Assembly: GCF_905373215.1 (NCBI RefSeq) | Contig: NZ_CAJPRT010000001.1 | Span: 62,001 to 126,000, forward strand | Source of the DNA: an uncultured Campylobacter sp. | GTDB taxonomy: Bacteria > Campylobacterota > Campylobacteria > Campylobacterales > Campylobacteraceae | Direction of reading: 5' to 3' | Length of the DNA stretch: 64,000 bases | Translations under genes and position numbers: made by a program | The notes under the pieces: model-generated | Told to the model about the DNA's origin: nothing | The model's input: only the letters and a program-made list of their open reading frames with translations | Databases searched by the model: none | Shown here: piece after piece, positions 27,055-35,316 of the stretch | How the letters are laid out: every line of letters starts with the position of its first letter | Numbering within the stretch: position 1 is the first letter of the stretch

Positions 27055-27678
27055 ATGAAATTTGCTGAAAAAATAGCGAAATTCGCAGATAGCCGCCTGC
27101 CGTGGGCGATCCTCATAGTAGTTAGCGTGGGGCTTGTTGTCCTCGCGCACTCGCTGTTTCAAAACTACGTCTATATGCCTCCTTGCGAGCAGTGCGTCTA
27201 TATCCGCTTTGCATTTTTGTGCATGGCGCTAGGAGGCCTGGTCGCGATCATAAATCCTAAAAATTTACTCCTCGCCGCGCTCGGCTACCTGCTAGCCTTT
27301 TGGGGCGCGATCCAGGGCATAATGTACAGCGTCAAGCTAGCCAAGATCCACGACGCCGTGCACGGAGACGATCCGTTCGGCGTGCAGGGCTGCTCGACCG
27401 AGCCGCATTATCCGTTCGGCCTGCCGCTTGAGCGGTGGGCGCCCGATTGGTTCTTGCCTACGGGCGACTGCGGCTACGACAGTCCGCTGGTTCCGGACGG
27501 CGTCACGCTAAGCGGCTTTCAGAAGTATCTCGTCGATCTTTATCAGGACGGCTGGTACCTCATCCCATCAAGCAAATTTATGTCGATGGCCGACTGCACA
27601 CTCGTGGGCTTTGGCGTCTGCTTCGTCGTGCTCGCCGCGATGTTTATTTGCAAAATTTTAACTATCAAGAAAGCTTAA
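27055..27678 (+). CDS. dsbI: DsbI/DsbB-like quinone-linked membrane oxidoreductase
   Basis: Re-oxidises DsbL and passes electrons to quinone. A hydrophobic helix (about residues 17-35) is followed by the first periplasmic Cys pair C44-E-Q-C47 in PPCEQCVYIR, then further helices. A second pair sits in the loop GCSTEPHYPF and TGDCGYD, and the last helix is near 185-203. The 207-residue length and CEQC pair fit the DsbI type. It starts 9 bases after dsbL and ends at a strong palindromic terminator, so dsbL-dsbI is a two-gene operon. Confidence 0.9.
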   Translation: MKFAEKIAKFADSRLPWAILIVVSVGLVVLAHSLFQNYVYMPPCEQCVYIRFAFLCMALGGLVAIINPKNLLLAALGYLLAFWGAIQGIMYSVKLAKIHDAVHGDDPFGVQGCSTEPHYPFGLPLERWAPDWFLPTGDCGYDSPLVPDGVTLSGFQKYLVDLYQDGWYLIPSSKFMSMADCTLVGFGVCFVVLAAMFICKILTIKKA

Positions 27679-27703
27679 ATCGGTCTAAATTTAGACCGAT
27701 TTT
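27677..27703 (+). terminator. palindromic terminator after dsbI
   Basis: Bases 27677-27702 are a perfect 26-base palindrome centred on AAATTT (half-site AAATCGGTCTAAA), ending in T residues. It lies directly after the dsbI stop and just before the kinase promoter. Confidence 0.8.
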
Positions 27704-27705
27704 GC

Positions 27706-27711
27706 TATACT
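27706..27711 (+). promoter_or_regulatory. -10 box immediately before the kinase start codon
   Basis: TGC-TATACT ends six bases before the ATG at 27718, so transcription would begin at or next to the start codon. There is no Shine-Dalgarno sequence in the space. This suggests a leaderless mRNA for the sensor kinase. Confidence 0.45.
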
Positions 27712-27717
27712 CGCCGC

Positions 27718-29367
27718 ATGAGAGCCTTACGCGAGCATAATTTTAAAATTTACTTCATCATCATTTTCGCAAGCCTTTTCGTGGTGCTTTTGGGCGTGAA
27801 AAACTACGAGGACGCCAAGGCGCAGATCACGGCGCTCGCGGATAAAAACAAGATCGCCGCTAGCGAAAATATGGTGGGGAATTTCTCGTTTTGGCTGGAC
27901 GAGCGGCTGCACTCGCTGGTGCGCGCGGCTAAATTTATAGAAAACGCGGGCATCTCGCAAGACGGCGAAAAGCTGGGCGACTTCATACGACTTTTCAAAG
28001 AAAACTCAGCAGAATTCGACGCCTTACAGTTTTTGCGCGAAGACGGAGAAATTTTCGTAGACAGTAAGGAATTAGGAGGCTATGAAACTATGTCAAAGAG
28101 CCTGCGCACGGGGCTTGTATGGTTTGAGGAGACCAAAAGCACGCTCGCGCCCACGGTAAATTTTATGCAGCGCCATAAAACCTTAGGCGAGCCGACGTTA
28201 AATTTATGCGTGCCCGTGCTGGACGGCGGCTCGTTTGCGGGGGTGTTTTGCGGCGTAGTGAAGCTGCAAAACATACTAAAAAATATGGAAAAATTTAAGC
28301 TCGCGCCCGATTCATACGCTTTTATCGTCACCCACGGCGGCGAAATTTTAACGCCGATGAAGGATGCGGCGCTAAAAAAGCAGATCGAGGATAAATTTAA
28401 AGAGCTTTTTTTGCGCGACGAGGACATCACGAGCATAAAAATCGGCTCAAATTTCATCTCCGTCGCCGAGATCCCCACGCTAAACTGGTTTATAGGCGCA
28501 GGAACGGATAACGAAAAGGAGCTCGCCGCGCTGCTTAGCTCCGCGCTAAAAAATGCCCTCATCCTACTTTTTGCGTTCGCGGCTTTGGCGCTGGTGGCGA
28601 ATTTCTTACATAACTTTATGTACTCAAAAATCAAAAACCTACAAGACGACTACGAAGCCCTACTCAAGCACAAAGCGCGCATGAGCGAGGCGGGCGAGCT
28701 AATCAGCGGCATAAATCATCAGTTTATCCAGCCGGTTAATTCGCTAAATTTGATGATCTCAAGCTTGCTTATGTTACAAAAAGACGGCAAACTAGACGCC
28801 GCGACGCTAGAGAGTATGCTGCAAAAGGGACAGGCTGCGACCGTGCTTTTAAGCGATACGATCGAGATTTTTAGAAATTTTTATAAAAGTAGCGACGCTC
28901 CGCAAAAATTTAGCGTGCAGCGCTGCATCAAAGACCTGCTAAAGCTCATGCATACCGAGCTTAGCAAGGCAAACGTCTCGGTAAGCTTGCGCGAGTTTAA
29001 AGACGAAGAAGCCACGCAGCGGATGGGCATCGTACAGCAAATTTTACTCATCCTCATACACAACGCCAAGGACGCGGTCGTTGAGCGGTACAAAGAGCAG
29101 ATCGCCAAGCGGCAAGTTTTTTTGGAAGTCAAATTTGAAAACGGCATGTGCAAGATAGCCGTCACAGACTACGGCAGCGGCGTGAACAAGGAGCTTCGGG
29201 ATAAAATTTTAACCCAGCCAAAAACAACCAAAAAGCAAGGAAGCGGAATCGGGCTGTATTTTGGCAAAAGGCTAGCAAACGAAAAGCTTTCAGGCGACAT
29301 TAGGCTGCTAAGCGCGGGCGATCCGACGACGTTTGAGCTGAGCTTTGAGATAAATTTAAAGGAGTGA
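27718..29367 (+). CDS. sensor histidine kinase next to the assT/dsb genes
   Basis: Membrane-bound kinase of 549 residues. Helix 1 is at residues 11-27, then a Cache-like periplasmic sensor domain to about 275, helix 2 at 279-300, and the cytoplasmic kinase. H334 in the H-box NHQFIQPVNSL is the likely phosphorylation site. The ATPase domain shows the N-box LILIHNAKDAV and the G-boxes DYGSGVNK and GSGIGLYFGKR. The response regulator begins two bases after the stop. Context suggests it senses a ligand such as an aryl sulfate or a redox cue and controls the sulfotransferase genes; that is inference. Confidence 0.92.
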   Translation: MRALREHNFKIYFIIIFASLFVVLLGVKNYEDAKAQITALADKNKIAASENMVGNFSFWLDERLHSLVRAAKFIENAGISQDGEKLGDFIRLFKENSAEFDALQFLREDGEIFVDSKELGGYETMSKSLRTGLVWFEETKSTLAPTVNFMQRHKTLGEPTLNLCVPVLDGGSFAGVFCGVVKLQNILKNMEKFKLAPDSYAFIVTHGGEILTPMKDAALKKQIEDKFKELFLRDEDITSIKIGSNFISVAEIPTLNWFIGAGTDNEKELAALLSSALKNALILLFAFAALALVANFLHNFMYSKIKNLQDDYEALLKHKARMSEAGELISGINHQFIQPVNSLNLMISSLLMLQKDGKLDAATLESMLQKGQAATVLLSDTIEIFRNFYKSSDAPQKFSVQRCIKDLLKLMHTELSKANVSVSLREFKDEEATQRMGIVQQILLILIHNAKDAVVERYKEQIAKRQVFLEVKFENGMCKIAVTDYGSGVNKELRDKILTQPKTTKKQGSGIGLYFGKRLANEKLSGDIRLLSAGDPTTFELSFEINLKE

Positions 29368-29368
29368 G

Positions 29369-30049
29369 ATGCAAGAGCACTTAAAGCTGCTTAAAGACCT
29401 GACCGTCCTCATCGTCGAGGACGACGAGATCGCAAGAGAGCTGCTAATAGGTGGACTAAAGCCCTACTGCCTAAGCGTCTGGGGCGCGGGCGACGGGCTG
29501 GAGGGACTGGAGCGATTTAAAAAGCTAGCCCCCGCCATCGTCATCACCGACATCCACATGCCCGCGATGAACGGCTTTGAGATGATGAAGGAGATGATAC
29601 GCGTCAAACCCGCGCAAAAATTTATCGTCTTTACCTCCTACGACACCGACGACAACCTCATCAAAAGCATCGAGCACGGCGCGGCGTCGTTTCTAAAAAA
29701 GCCCGTCGATATCGCCGCTCTGTGCCGCCTGCTCGTGGCTCTAACCTACGAAAAGGACGAAAAGCTCGTGCGCCTGGGCCCGCAAACCAGCATAAATCTC
29801 GCCAAAGAAAAAATCTACAAAAACGGCGAGGAGATCTATCTCTCGTTTTTGCAAAACAAGCTCTTTTGGCTCTTCGCGTATAATCTAAACAAGCTCGTGA
29901 GCTACGAGATGATCGAGGAGTTCGTCTACGAGGGCGAGCTGCCTAGCAAGGGCGCGATACAAAACGTCGTGCTGAGGCTGAAGCGGGAGCTGGGGGTTAA
30001 ATTTAAAAATATCAGTGAAAGCGGATACATCTTATTAAGCGGCGAGTAA
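29369..30049 (+). CDS. OmpR-type response regulator
   Basis: 226 residues. The receiver domain has acidic residues in VEDDE, phospho-acceptor D61 (VITDIHMPAMNG), a switch Thr/Ser in FTSYD and Lys in LKKP. The C-terminal part (about 140-226) resembles a winged helix of the Trans_reg_C class, with NVVLRLKRELG as the probable recognition helix. Cotranscribed with the kinase. Targets are unknown; the divergent assT/dsbL promoter region 26155-26388 is the first candidate. Confidence 0.9.
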   Translation: MQEHLKLLKDLTVLIVEDDEIARELLIGGLKPYCLSVWGAGDGLEGLERFKKLAPAIVITDIHMPAMNGFEMMKEMIRVKPAQKFIVFTSYDTDDNLIKSIEHGAASFLKKPVDIAALCRLLVALTYEKDEKLVRLGPQTSINLAKEKIYKNGEEIYLSFLQNKLFWLFAYNLNKLVSYEMIEEFVYEGELPSKGAIQNVVLRLKRELGVKFKNISESGYILLSGE

Positions 30050-30391
30050 ATTTAACTTTGCGGCTTGCCTCGCGAGCGTCTTTAACGGAGCTAGTAAAAA
30101 TTTAGCTCGGCGGACTACCTTGTCCAGCCCACGCTAAATTTTTACGTCGCAACCCTTAAATCCATCTCGCGATACTTCGCCTTGACTTTTTACGTTCAAA
30201 TTTTGAAGTCAAATTTGTAAATTTTAGCTCAAATTTTACTCGCCGAGATCCGCGCCTTGAAAACATAAAATTTAGTCGCTATCGTGCCGTACTGCTTAGC
30301 GATAAAATTTGTTAGAAGCCCTGCGGCCAAATTTAACGCGGTGCATAAAACAAAATTTGCTTTGGCGCGGCTAAATTTAATGCGACAAGAC
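30050..30391. other. 342-bp spacer, no gene seen
   Basis: Between two converging genes (response regulator and second DsbA-like gene). Several AAATTTTA and TTTAGC words; no hairpin with a T run was obvious. Confidence 0.4.
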
Positions 30392-31042
30392 CTATTTCGC
30401 CAGCAGCTCTTTTACCGCGGCGGCCATTTCATCGACGGAGCCGAACGAGGAGGTGTTTAAGAGATACTTGCCGCTCACGACAAACGCCGGCACGCCCGAA
30501 ATCACCGCGACTTCGTAGCCCCCGTCCCACTGCGCGAGCAGAGCCTGCGCCTTTTTGCTGGCAAGCGCCGCTTCATATTCGCTCTCGCTCACGCCTGCGG
30601 CATCCAGCGCGGTTTTGATGAACCTTTGCTTATCGCTACCGCCACCAAAATCATCCTTTTTGTCGTGGATCGCTTTGTAAATCGCGAATTTCGCCTTTTT
30701 AAATTTCGACTCATCACTTAGCAGGCCCACATCGTCCTTTTCATCAAGCACGATGAGGGCTGCGAATACGCCGCTTGCGGTCTGTCCGAACACGCCTTTG
30801 GTCTTTAGATGCCACGGCAAAAACTCCGTCCCCTCAAGCTTCTTTATCAGCTGCGGTGTGACCGTCCTATCAAACGCATAGCAGTGCGGGCACTCGTAGT
30901 TAAAAATTTTGACGACGCTGTTTTTCGGCACGTTTAGCGGCTTTTGCAACACTTGATAATTAACGCCCTCCTCTAGCGCGTTTGCACCTGCGCTAATCAA
31001 GCAAACGGCGGCTAAAATTCTTAAAAATTTAGCGATTTTCAT
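30392..31042 (-). CDS. dsbA: second DsbA-like thiol-disulfide oxidoreductase
   Basis: 216-residue exported thioredoxin-fold protein with signal peptide 1-22 and active site C51-P-H-C54 (FNYECPHCYAFDR); cis-Pro loop GVPAFVVSG. The dipeptide PH is that of ordinary DsbA, unlike PF in the DsbL-like protein nearby, so this may be the general oxidase while the other serves AssT. The two proteins share the flanking pattern (TVTP, HLKTKG, ALDAAG), so they are paralogues. AAAGGA precedes ATG. Divergent from the binding-protein gene. Confidence 0.9.
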   Translation of the reverse strand: MKIAKFLRILAAVCLISAGANALEEGVNYQVLQKPLNVPKNSVVKIFNYECPHCYAFDRTVTPQLIKKLEGTEFLPWHLKTKGVFGQTASGVFAALIVLDEKDDVGLLSDESKFKKAKFAIYKAIHDKKDDFGGGSDKQRFIKTALDAAGVSESEYEAALASKKAQALLAQWDGGYEVAVISGVPAFVVSGKYLLNTSSFGSVDEMAAAVKELLAK

Positions 31043-31163
31043 AAAATTCCTTTGCGGTAAATTTTAAGGATTGTATAAAATAAAGGGTAAATTTGAAATA
31101 AAATCTAAGCAACGAGCTTCTTTTTTAATTCTTTAACCATTTCGAGTTTAAGTTCCTTGGTTG

Positions 31164-31189
31164 TATAATGCCTGAAATTTTACATTTCA
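31164..31189 (+). promoter_or_regulatory. promoter and palindrome of the binding-protein gene
   Basis: TATAAT at 31164-31169 is followed at once by an inverted repeat TGAAAT-TTTAC-ATTTCA (31173-31189) overlapping the expected transcription start, an operator-like arrangement. The regulator is unknown. Confidence 0.45.
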
Positions 31190-31204
31190 AAACAAGGAGT
31201 AGTT

Positions 31205-32047
31205 ATGAAAAAGTCTATTTGTATCGCGATTTTGCTATGCGCCAGTTTGATGGCGAGTGAGTGCACCGCAGTGTATGGAGATGGAAAAACAGAGCTAAAG
31301 CTTGCTACGGGAAGCCCTGGAGAGCTTGGGCTACTCGAAGTTTTATCTAATGAATTTAGCAAGGCAAACGACACCAAAATTTGCTGGATAAAAGCAGGAA
31401 GTGGCCAGACTCTCGAACTTTTGAAAAATAAAAAGATAGATATCGCTATGGTTCACGCTCCAAAGGCGGAAATAAGCGCCGTAAAAGAGGGCTGGGCTAC
31501 GCAAAGGACGTTGATCGGATCAAACGAGTTTTTTATCGTAGGGCCTAAAAGCGATCCCGCAAAGATAAAAACCGCCCAAAACGTAACAGAAGCCTATACC
31601 GATATAGCCAAATCCCAAAGCCTTTTTTACACCAGAGCGGACAACTCCGGAACTCATAAAAAAGAGCTTAGTATCTGGAAAATGGCAAACATCACTCCGC
31701 AAGGCCAGTGGTATGAGGCAAATAAAGATTTTATGTTAGCGACTCTTTTAAAAGCCGATAAAAACGGAGCATATTTTATGAGCGATAGCAGTACTTGGGT
31801 CGTGGCGAAAAAAGATATAAAATCCAGCGAAATTCTATTTCGCGGCGATAAATATCTAATAAATACGTATTGCGCCCTAAGACAAAACGATAGCGATACT
31901 ACCGAAAGCAAGAAATCGAGAGATTTTATAGATTTCGTAGCCTCAAGCGCAGGGCAAGAGATAATTAAAAATTATGGTAAAGACAGATACGGCGAAGGGC
32001 TTTACAACGACGCCGCATACGCTCAGAAATATTTTATAAGCGAGTAG
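31205..32047 (+). CDS. TupA-like tungstate/molybdate-type periplasmic binding protein
   Basis: 280-residue exported protein (signal peptide about 1-18). Segments such as LATGSPGELGLLEVLSNEF, SGQTLELLKNKKIDIAMVHAP, FFIVGPKSDPA and TRADNSGTHKKELSIWK match the TupA/PBP-superfamily pattern for oxyanion binding. No permease or ATPase gene is adjacent, so it is an orphan here, perhaps using a transporter encoded elsewhere. Its position between the assT copies suggests possible binding of sulfate-like or aromatic sulfate anions, but this is a guess. AAGGAG precedes the ATG. Hairpins follow the stop. Confidence 0.8.
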   Translation: MKKSICIAILLCASLMASECTAVYGDGKTELKLATGSPGELGLLEVLSNEFSKANDTKICWIKAGSGQTLELLKNKKIDIAMVHAPKAEISAVKEGWATQRTLIGSNEFFIVGPKSDPAKIKTAQNVTEAYTDIAKSQSLFYTRADNSGTHKKELSIWKMANITPQGQWYEANKDFMLATLLKADKNGAYFMSDSSTWVVAKKDIKSSEILFRGDKYLINTYCALRQNDSDTTESKKSRDFIDFVASSAGQEIIKNYGKDRYGEGLYNDAAYAQKYFISE

Positions 32048-32066
32048 AATTTAAGTCTTAAAAGAT

Positions 32067-32097
32067 GAAATTCGGCAAATTTGATAAGCCGAATTTC
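32067..32097. terminator. hairpin after the binding-protein gene
   Basis: GAAATTCGGC and GCCGAATTTC form a perfect 10-bp stem with an 11-base loop, 20 bases after the stop. No T run; probably acts with the next hairpin. Confidence 0.5.
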
Positions 32098-32125
32098 AAC
32101 GACGCGGTGGGTAAAATTTAAGCAA

Positions 32126-32157
32126 GCGGGTTAAATTTCAGACTGAATTTAACCCGC
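32126..32157. terminator. hairpin between converging genes
   Basis: GCGGGTTAAATT and AATTTAACCCGC form a perfect 12-bp stem with an 8-base loop, placed between the converging binding-protein gene and assT copy 2; plausible bidirectional terminator. Confidence 0.5.
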
Positions 32158-32215
32158 CGCGTAAATTCTAAATTTACTGCGGCGATCGCACTAAATTTAA
32201 TCTCGGTGCGAAATT

Positions 32216-33988
32216 TTAATAATCAAATATATTCGGATCGATCACCATCGCGCGGTAGGCTACGTCGTCTCTGGATGCAGACTCCACGTCCATCTCAAAT
32301 TTGACGTCGTTTGTTTTTGGATCGATCTCCACTAGCACCATTTTGATCGTCTTATCGGGCTTTAGCAGATAGACGTTAGAGCTTGAGATGAAGTAGGTGC
32401 TTTTATCCTTTTGCCACTCCACGTCGCTCGTAACCGCGCTATAGAAGTCAAATCCGCGCTCCTTGCCAAACTCCCACGTCTGCTCGACGGTGCCCTTTTG
32501 CTCGTCGATCTTGTACTCGACCGCGCGCGAGTATTTTTGCTCTTTTAGCGCAGGTTGCTCCATACCGCGGCCGTCGCCGTTGTCAAATACGCTGATGTGC
32601 TTGATTGGGCCCTTGTTATCGTAGCGCGGAGTGAGCCACGCGGTGTGCTGCGTCCACGACCAGTCGAAGTCGCCCTCGCACCTTGAGTTTTCGCATTTGA
32701 TTTTGTTGCCGTTTTTATCGACCGGAACGAGCACTTTTTCTTTAAAGTCCGCGCTCCAGCCCTCAGGCGATGCGAGGATCCATTTTACCTTTTTGTCGCG
32801 GCCGATCTTGACGATGCCTTGGTGGCGAAGCGAGAGGATGATGCCGTCGTCGCTAGGATCGTGCGAGATCGAGTTTACGTGCGCCCAGTTGCGTCCCGTG
32901 CCGGTCGAGGTTACGTCGCCGAAAGGCAGATCGTCGCTGATCTTGATCTCTTTGGCGTCCATGTCGATATTTAGGCAAACGGCGCGAGCGTCAAGAGCCT
33001 TGATGAGGTTGCTGCGGTAGACGTTTTTTCCGAAAATTTCATTCAGATCCCACTCGTCCACGACCTTGCCGCTGCCGTCCACTTCGATGATGTGATCTCT
33101 GATCGTGTGCGAGAGCCTGCCGTCTGCGTGGTGGTAGTTGTATTTACCGACGCGAAGCAGCAGATGATCGCCCTTTAGCGGCATCACCTCGTGGCTAAGG
33201 TCGATGTAGCCGCGCGGTAGCTCGCGGTTATACACCCCTTTGCCCATCATATCGTAGCGCATATATCGCTGCGCCATACCCCAACTAAGATCGCCGTTTG
33301 GCAGCTGATGAAAGCCCATCATCATGCCGCCGTCCATCACCCTGCGCTCGCTGCGGTCGTAAAATTTCTGATAGTCCAGATACCATCTGACCTCGCCCTG
33401 CGTATCGACGACGAAATTTTCGGTGAAATCATTCCAGCTGGCAGCACCCCCGTTTTTCCAATCAAGCGGCTTATAGACGCTCGTGATAGTGTTGTTGATG
33501 AGATAGAGCCTGTTTTTAAACGCGGGGTCGACCTTTTTAACCTTCATCTTTTGCATGTGGCTAAATCTATAATCGCGGCTATAGGTCACGATCGGCTGAG
33601 CGTAAATTTTATACTTTTCGACCTTCTTTTCGCCGTTAAAAACGTAGTTTACTTCGACCTCGTTTAGATAGTCCGGATACAGCCCCCAGATCGGCACGCC
33701 GTCGTGCGTCAGTAGCGCATGCTCGGAGACGTTATAGGCGATGTCGATGCCGCCGCCAGGTTTACCCAGCACCCGCACGTGGACATCCTTGATATCCTTG
33801 CCCGCCCTATCGATGATAGCGGTTAGAGGCGCCACGTCGTATGGGTTGATAAACACCGAGCCAAGCTCGCCCTGCACCTTCACGTGATGCGCTAGTACGG
33901 CAGCGCTCGCCGTCTGCGGCACCGCTATAAACGCGCCGCCCACCAAGACCGTAGCCAAAACGATAGAACCGAAAAAATTCTTACGCAT
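32216..33988 (-). CDS. assT: arylsulfate sulfotransferase AssT, copy 2, intact
   Basis: Full-length 590-residue enzyme with signal peptide 1-29 (ending TASA). The N-terminal domain (INPYDVAPLTAII) and the propeller follow, with active-site-type histidines in NWAHVNS, LRHQG and WTQHTA. The Cys pair CENSRC before the last motif would form the structural disulfide made by DsbL/DsbI. It transfers sulfate groups between phenolic compounds in the periplasm, with possible roles in detoxification or in modifying host or surface phenols. Related to copy 1 but only moderately similar, so not a fresh duplication. AAGGAG precedes ATG. Confidence 0.93.
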   Translation of the reverse strand: MRKNFFGSIVLATVLVGGAFIAVPQTASAAVLAHHVKVQGELGSVFINPYDVAPLTAIIDRAGKDIKDVHVRVLGKPGGGIDIAYNVSEHALLTHDGVPIWGLYPDYLNEVEVNYVFNGEKKVEKYKIYAQPIVTYSRDYRFSHMQKMKVKKVDPAFKNRLYLINNTITSVYKPLDWKNGGAASWNDFTENFVVDTQGEVRWYLDYQKFYDRSERRVMDGGMMMGFHQLPNGDLSWGMAQRYMRYDMMGKGVYNRELPRGYIDLSHEVMPLKGDHLLLRVGKYNYHHADGRLSHTIRDHIIEVDGSGKVVDEWDLNEIFGKNVYRSNLIKALDARAVCLNIDMDAKEIKISDDLPFGDVTSTGTGRNWAHVNSISHDPSDDGIILSLRHQGIVKIGRDKKVKWILASPEGWSADFKEKVLVPVDKNGNKIKCENSRCEGDFDWSWTQHTAWLTPRYDNKGPIKHISVFDNGDGRGMEQPALKEQKYSRAVEYKIDEQKGTVEQTWEFGKERGFDFYSAVTSDVEWQKDKSTYFISSSNVYLLKPDKTIKMVLVEIDPKTNDVKFEMDVESASRDDVAYRAMVIDPNIFDY

Positions 33989-34243
33989 ATTCGCTCCTTT
34001 TGGGTAAATTTATCAAATTTTACTACGCAAAAATCGCTTCAAAATCGCGCCCGCATAAAGGCTTGCTTAAACGAGCAGCGGGCGCTTTAAATTCTCTTAG
34101 CCATTATATCGCAATTTCGCGGCAGAGCGAAATTTTGCGAGCAGGCTGGACGAGGCGCAAAACCTAAAGCGGAATTTCACCGCTTAATCCGTTTTTACTC
34201 GCGCGTCTGCTAAAATTCCTCAAATTTAACCAAAGGGCGGTAG

Positions 34244-35221
34244 ATGAACAAAGAGAAATTTGAAACGCTAAATCCTAGCGAAAAGCAAAATTTGATGCTT
34301 AAAATTTCAGCCGCGCATCCGCGGTTTAAATTTTTAAATTTGACTACGTTTAGCTGCGGCGGCGACAGCTTCGAGACGGGCATTTTTGATTGCAAGGGAA
34401 GCGAATTCGTTTTTATTCCAAGCGACGAGCCCGTGCTCGGATGGGATGATTTCGCCGTTTTGGATGAAATTTCGGCGACGAAAGTCAAAGAGCAGTGCGA
34501 GTTTTGCGGCAGCGAGCAGAGCCTACGCGAATACGTCGCGCAGCAGACCTCGCCTCTTCGCCGCGCCAAAATTCCAGCAATGCTAGCCGAGCGCAGGGCG
34601 GGCGAGCTTAGCTGGGTTGAGGCCAGCGCGGACGATGCGAGGCTTAAGGCTTACGAGCGCGATATAGAGCAGTTTTTGCGCGGCGAATACAAAAGCTCCT
34701 CGGTGCTAACCCTTAGCGGCGCGCTAAAGCTGGTGCGCGAGGATGGCAAAATTCGAGCGTTTTTGTTTAGAGACGTGACGCACGAGGAGCTTGAGGCGAG
34801 CCTGCAAAAGGACGGACTTAGCCTGCCTAGCGAGGATGAGTGGGAGTATCTGGCGGGATGCGGAGCGCGCACGCTTTGGCGTTTCGGCGACGAGCCGGAT
34901 CCGAACGAAGTCGCCCTGCCGCACGAGAAACAGCCGAAGAGCCCGAAATTTTCGCTATTTGAGCCAAATTTATTCGGGCTATTCATCGCCTCTGATCCTT
35001 ACGCCGTGGAGATCGTAAGCGCGCCTGCGTACTTTAAAGGCGGAGACGGCGGGTGCGCATTTTGCGGCGGCGCGTCTTTGTTTGAGAGCCTGTTGCCCGC
35101 TTCGCCATTTTATGCTATGGATGAGGCGATGCGGCAGGATCATTTGGATTTTCTTAGCGGCGGCGAGCTAGACAGCGCGATTTATAGGCGCATCTTTAGG
35201 CTAAAGCGCGAGCTGTTTTAG
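34244..35221 (+). CDS. FGE/SUMF1-like protein of unknown role
   Basis: A 325-residue cytoplasmic protein. The segments EFVFIPSDEPVLGWD, SLPSEDEWEYLAG, LWRFGDEPDPN and FEPNLFGLFIASDPYAVEIV follow the order of formylglycine-generating-enzyme-like domains (F.IPgG, LPTEaEWEyA, PWGD, PN.fGLyDM.GNVwEW), so the fold is probably shared. Two Cys-X2-Cys motifs (C85/C88 and C271/C274, both C-[EA]-F-C) could bind zinc or form redox pairs. The classical C-terminal catalytic FGE cysteines are not clearly present. No sulfatase gene lies in the window. Function unknown. Confidence 0.7.
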   Translation: MNKEKFETLNPSEKQNLMLKISAAHPRFKFLNLTTFSCGGDSFETGIFDCKGSEFVFIPSDEPVLGWDDFAVLDEISATKVKEQCEFCGSEQSLREYVAQQTSPLRRAKIPAMLAERRAGELSWVEASADDARLKAYERDIEQFLRGEYKSSSVLTLSGALKLVREDGKIRAFLFRDVTHEELEASLQKDGLSLPSEDEWEYLAGCGARTLWRFGDEPDPNEVALPHEKQPKSPKFSLFEPNLFGLFIASDPYAVEIVSAPAYFKGGDGGCAFCGGASLFESLLPASPFYAMDEAMRQDHLDFLSGGELDSAIYRRIFRLKRELF

Positions 35222-35316
35222 CCCGCCTAATACGGCCGCTAAGGCTTGCCTCGGCCAAATTTGGGTTTAAAATTGACGACAAATCTACGCAAAAGCCGTC
35301 CAAATCGGGCTCTGCG

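Noticed and set aside
28080..28634. 184-codon minus-strand frame inside the sensor kinase gene
   Set aside because: Antisense shadow of the kinase sensor domain, which has clear kinase motifs downstream in the same frame.
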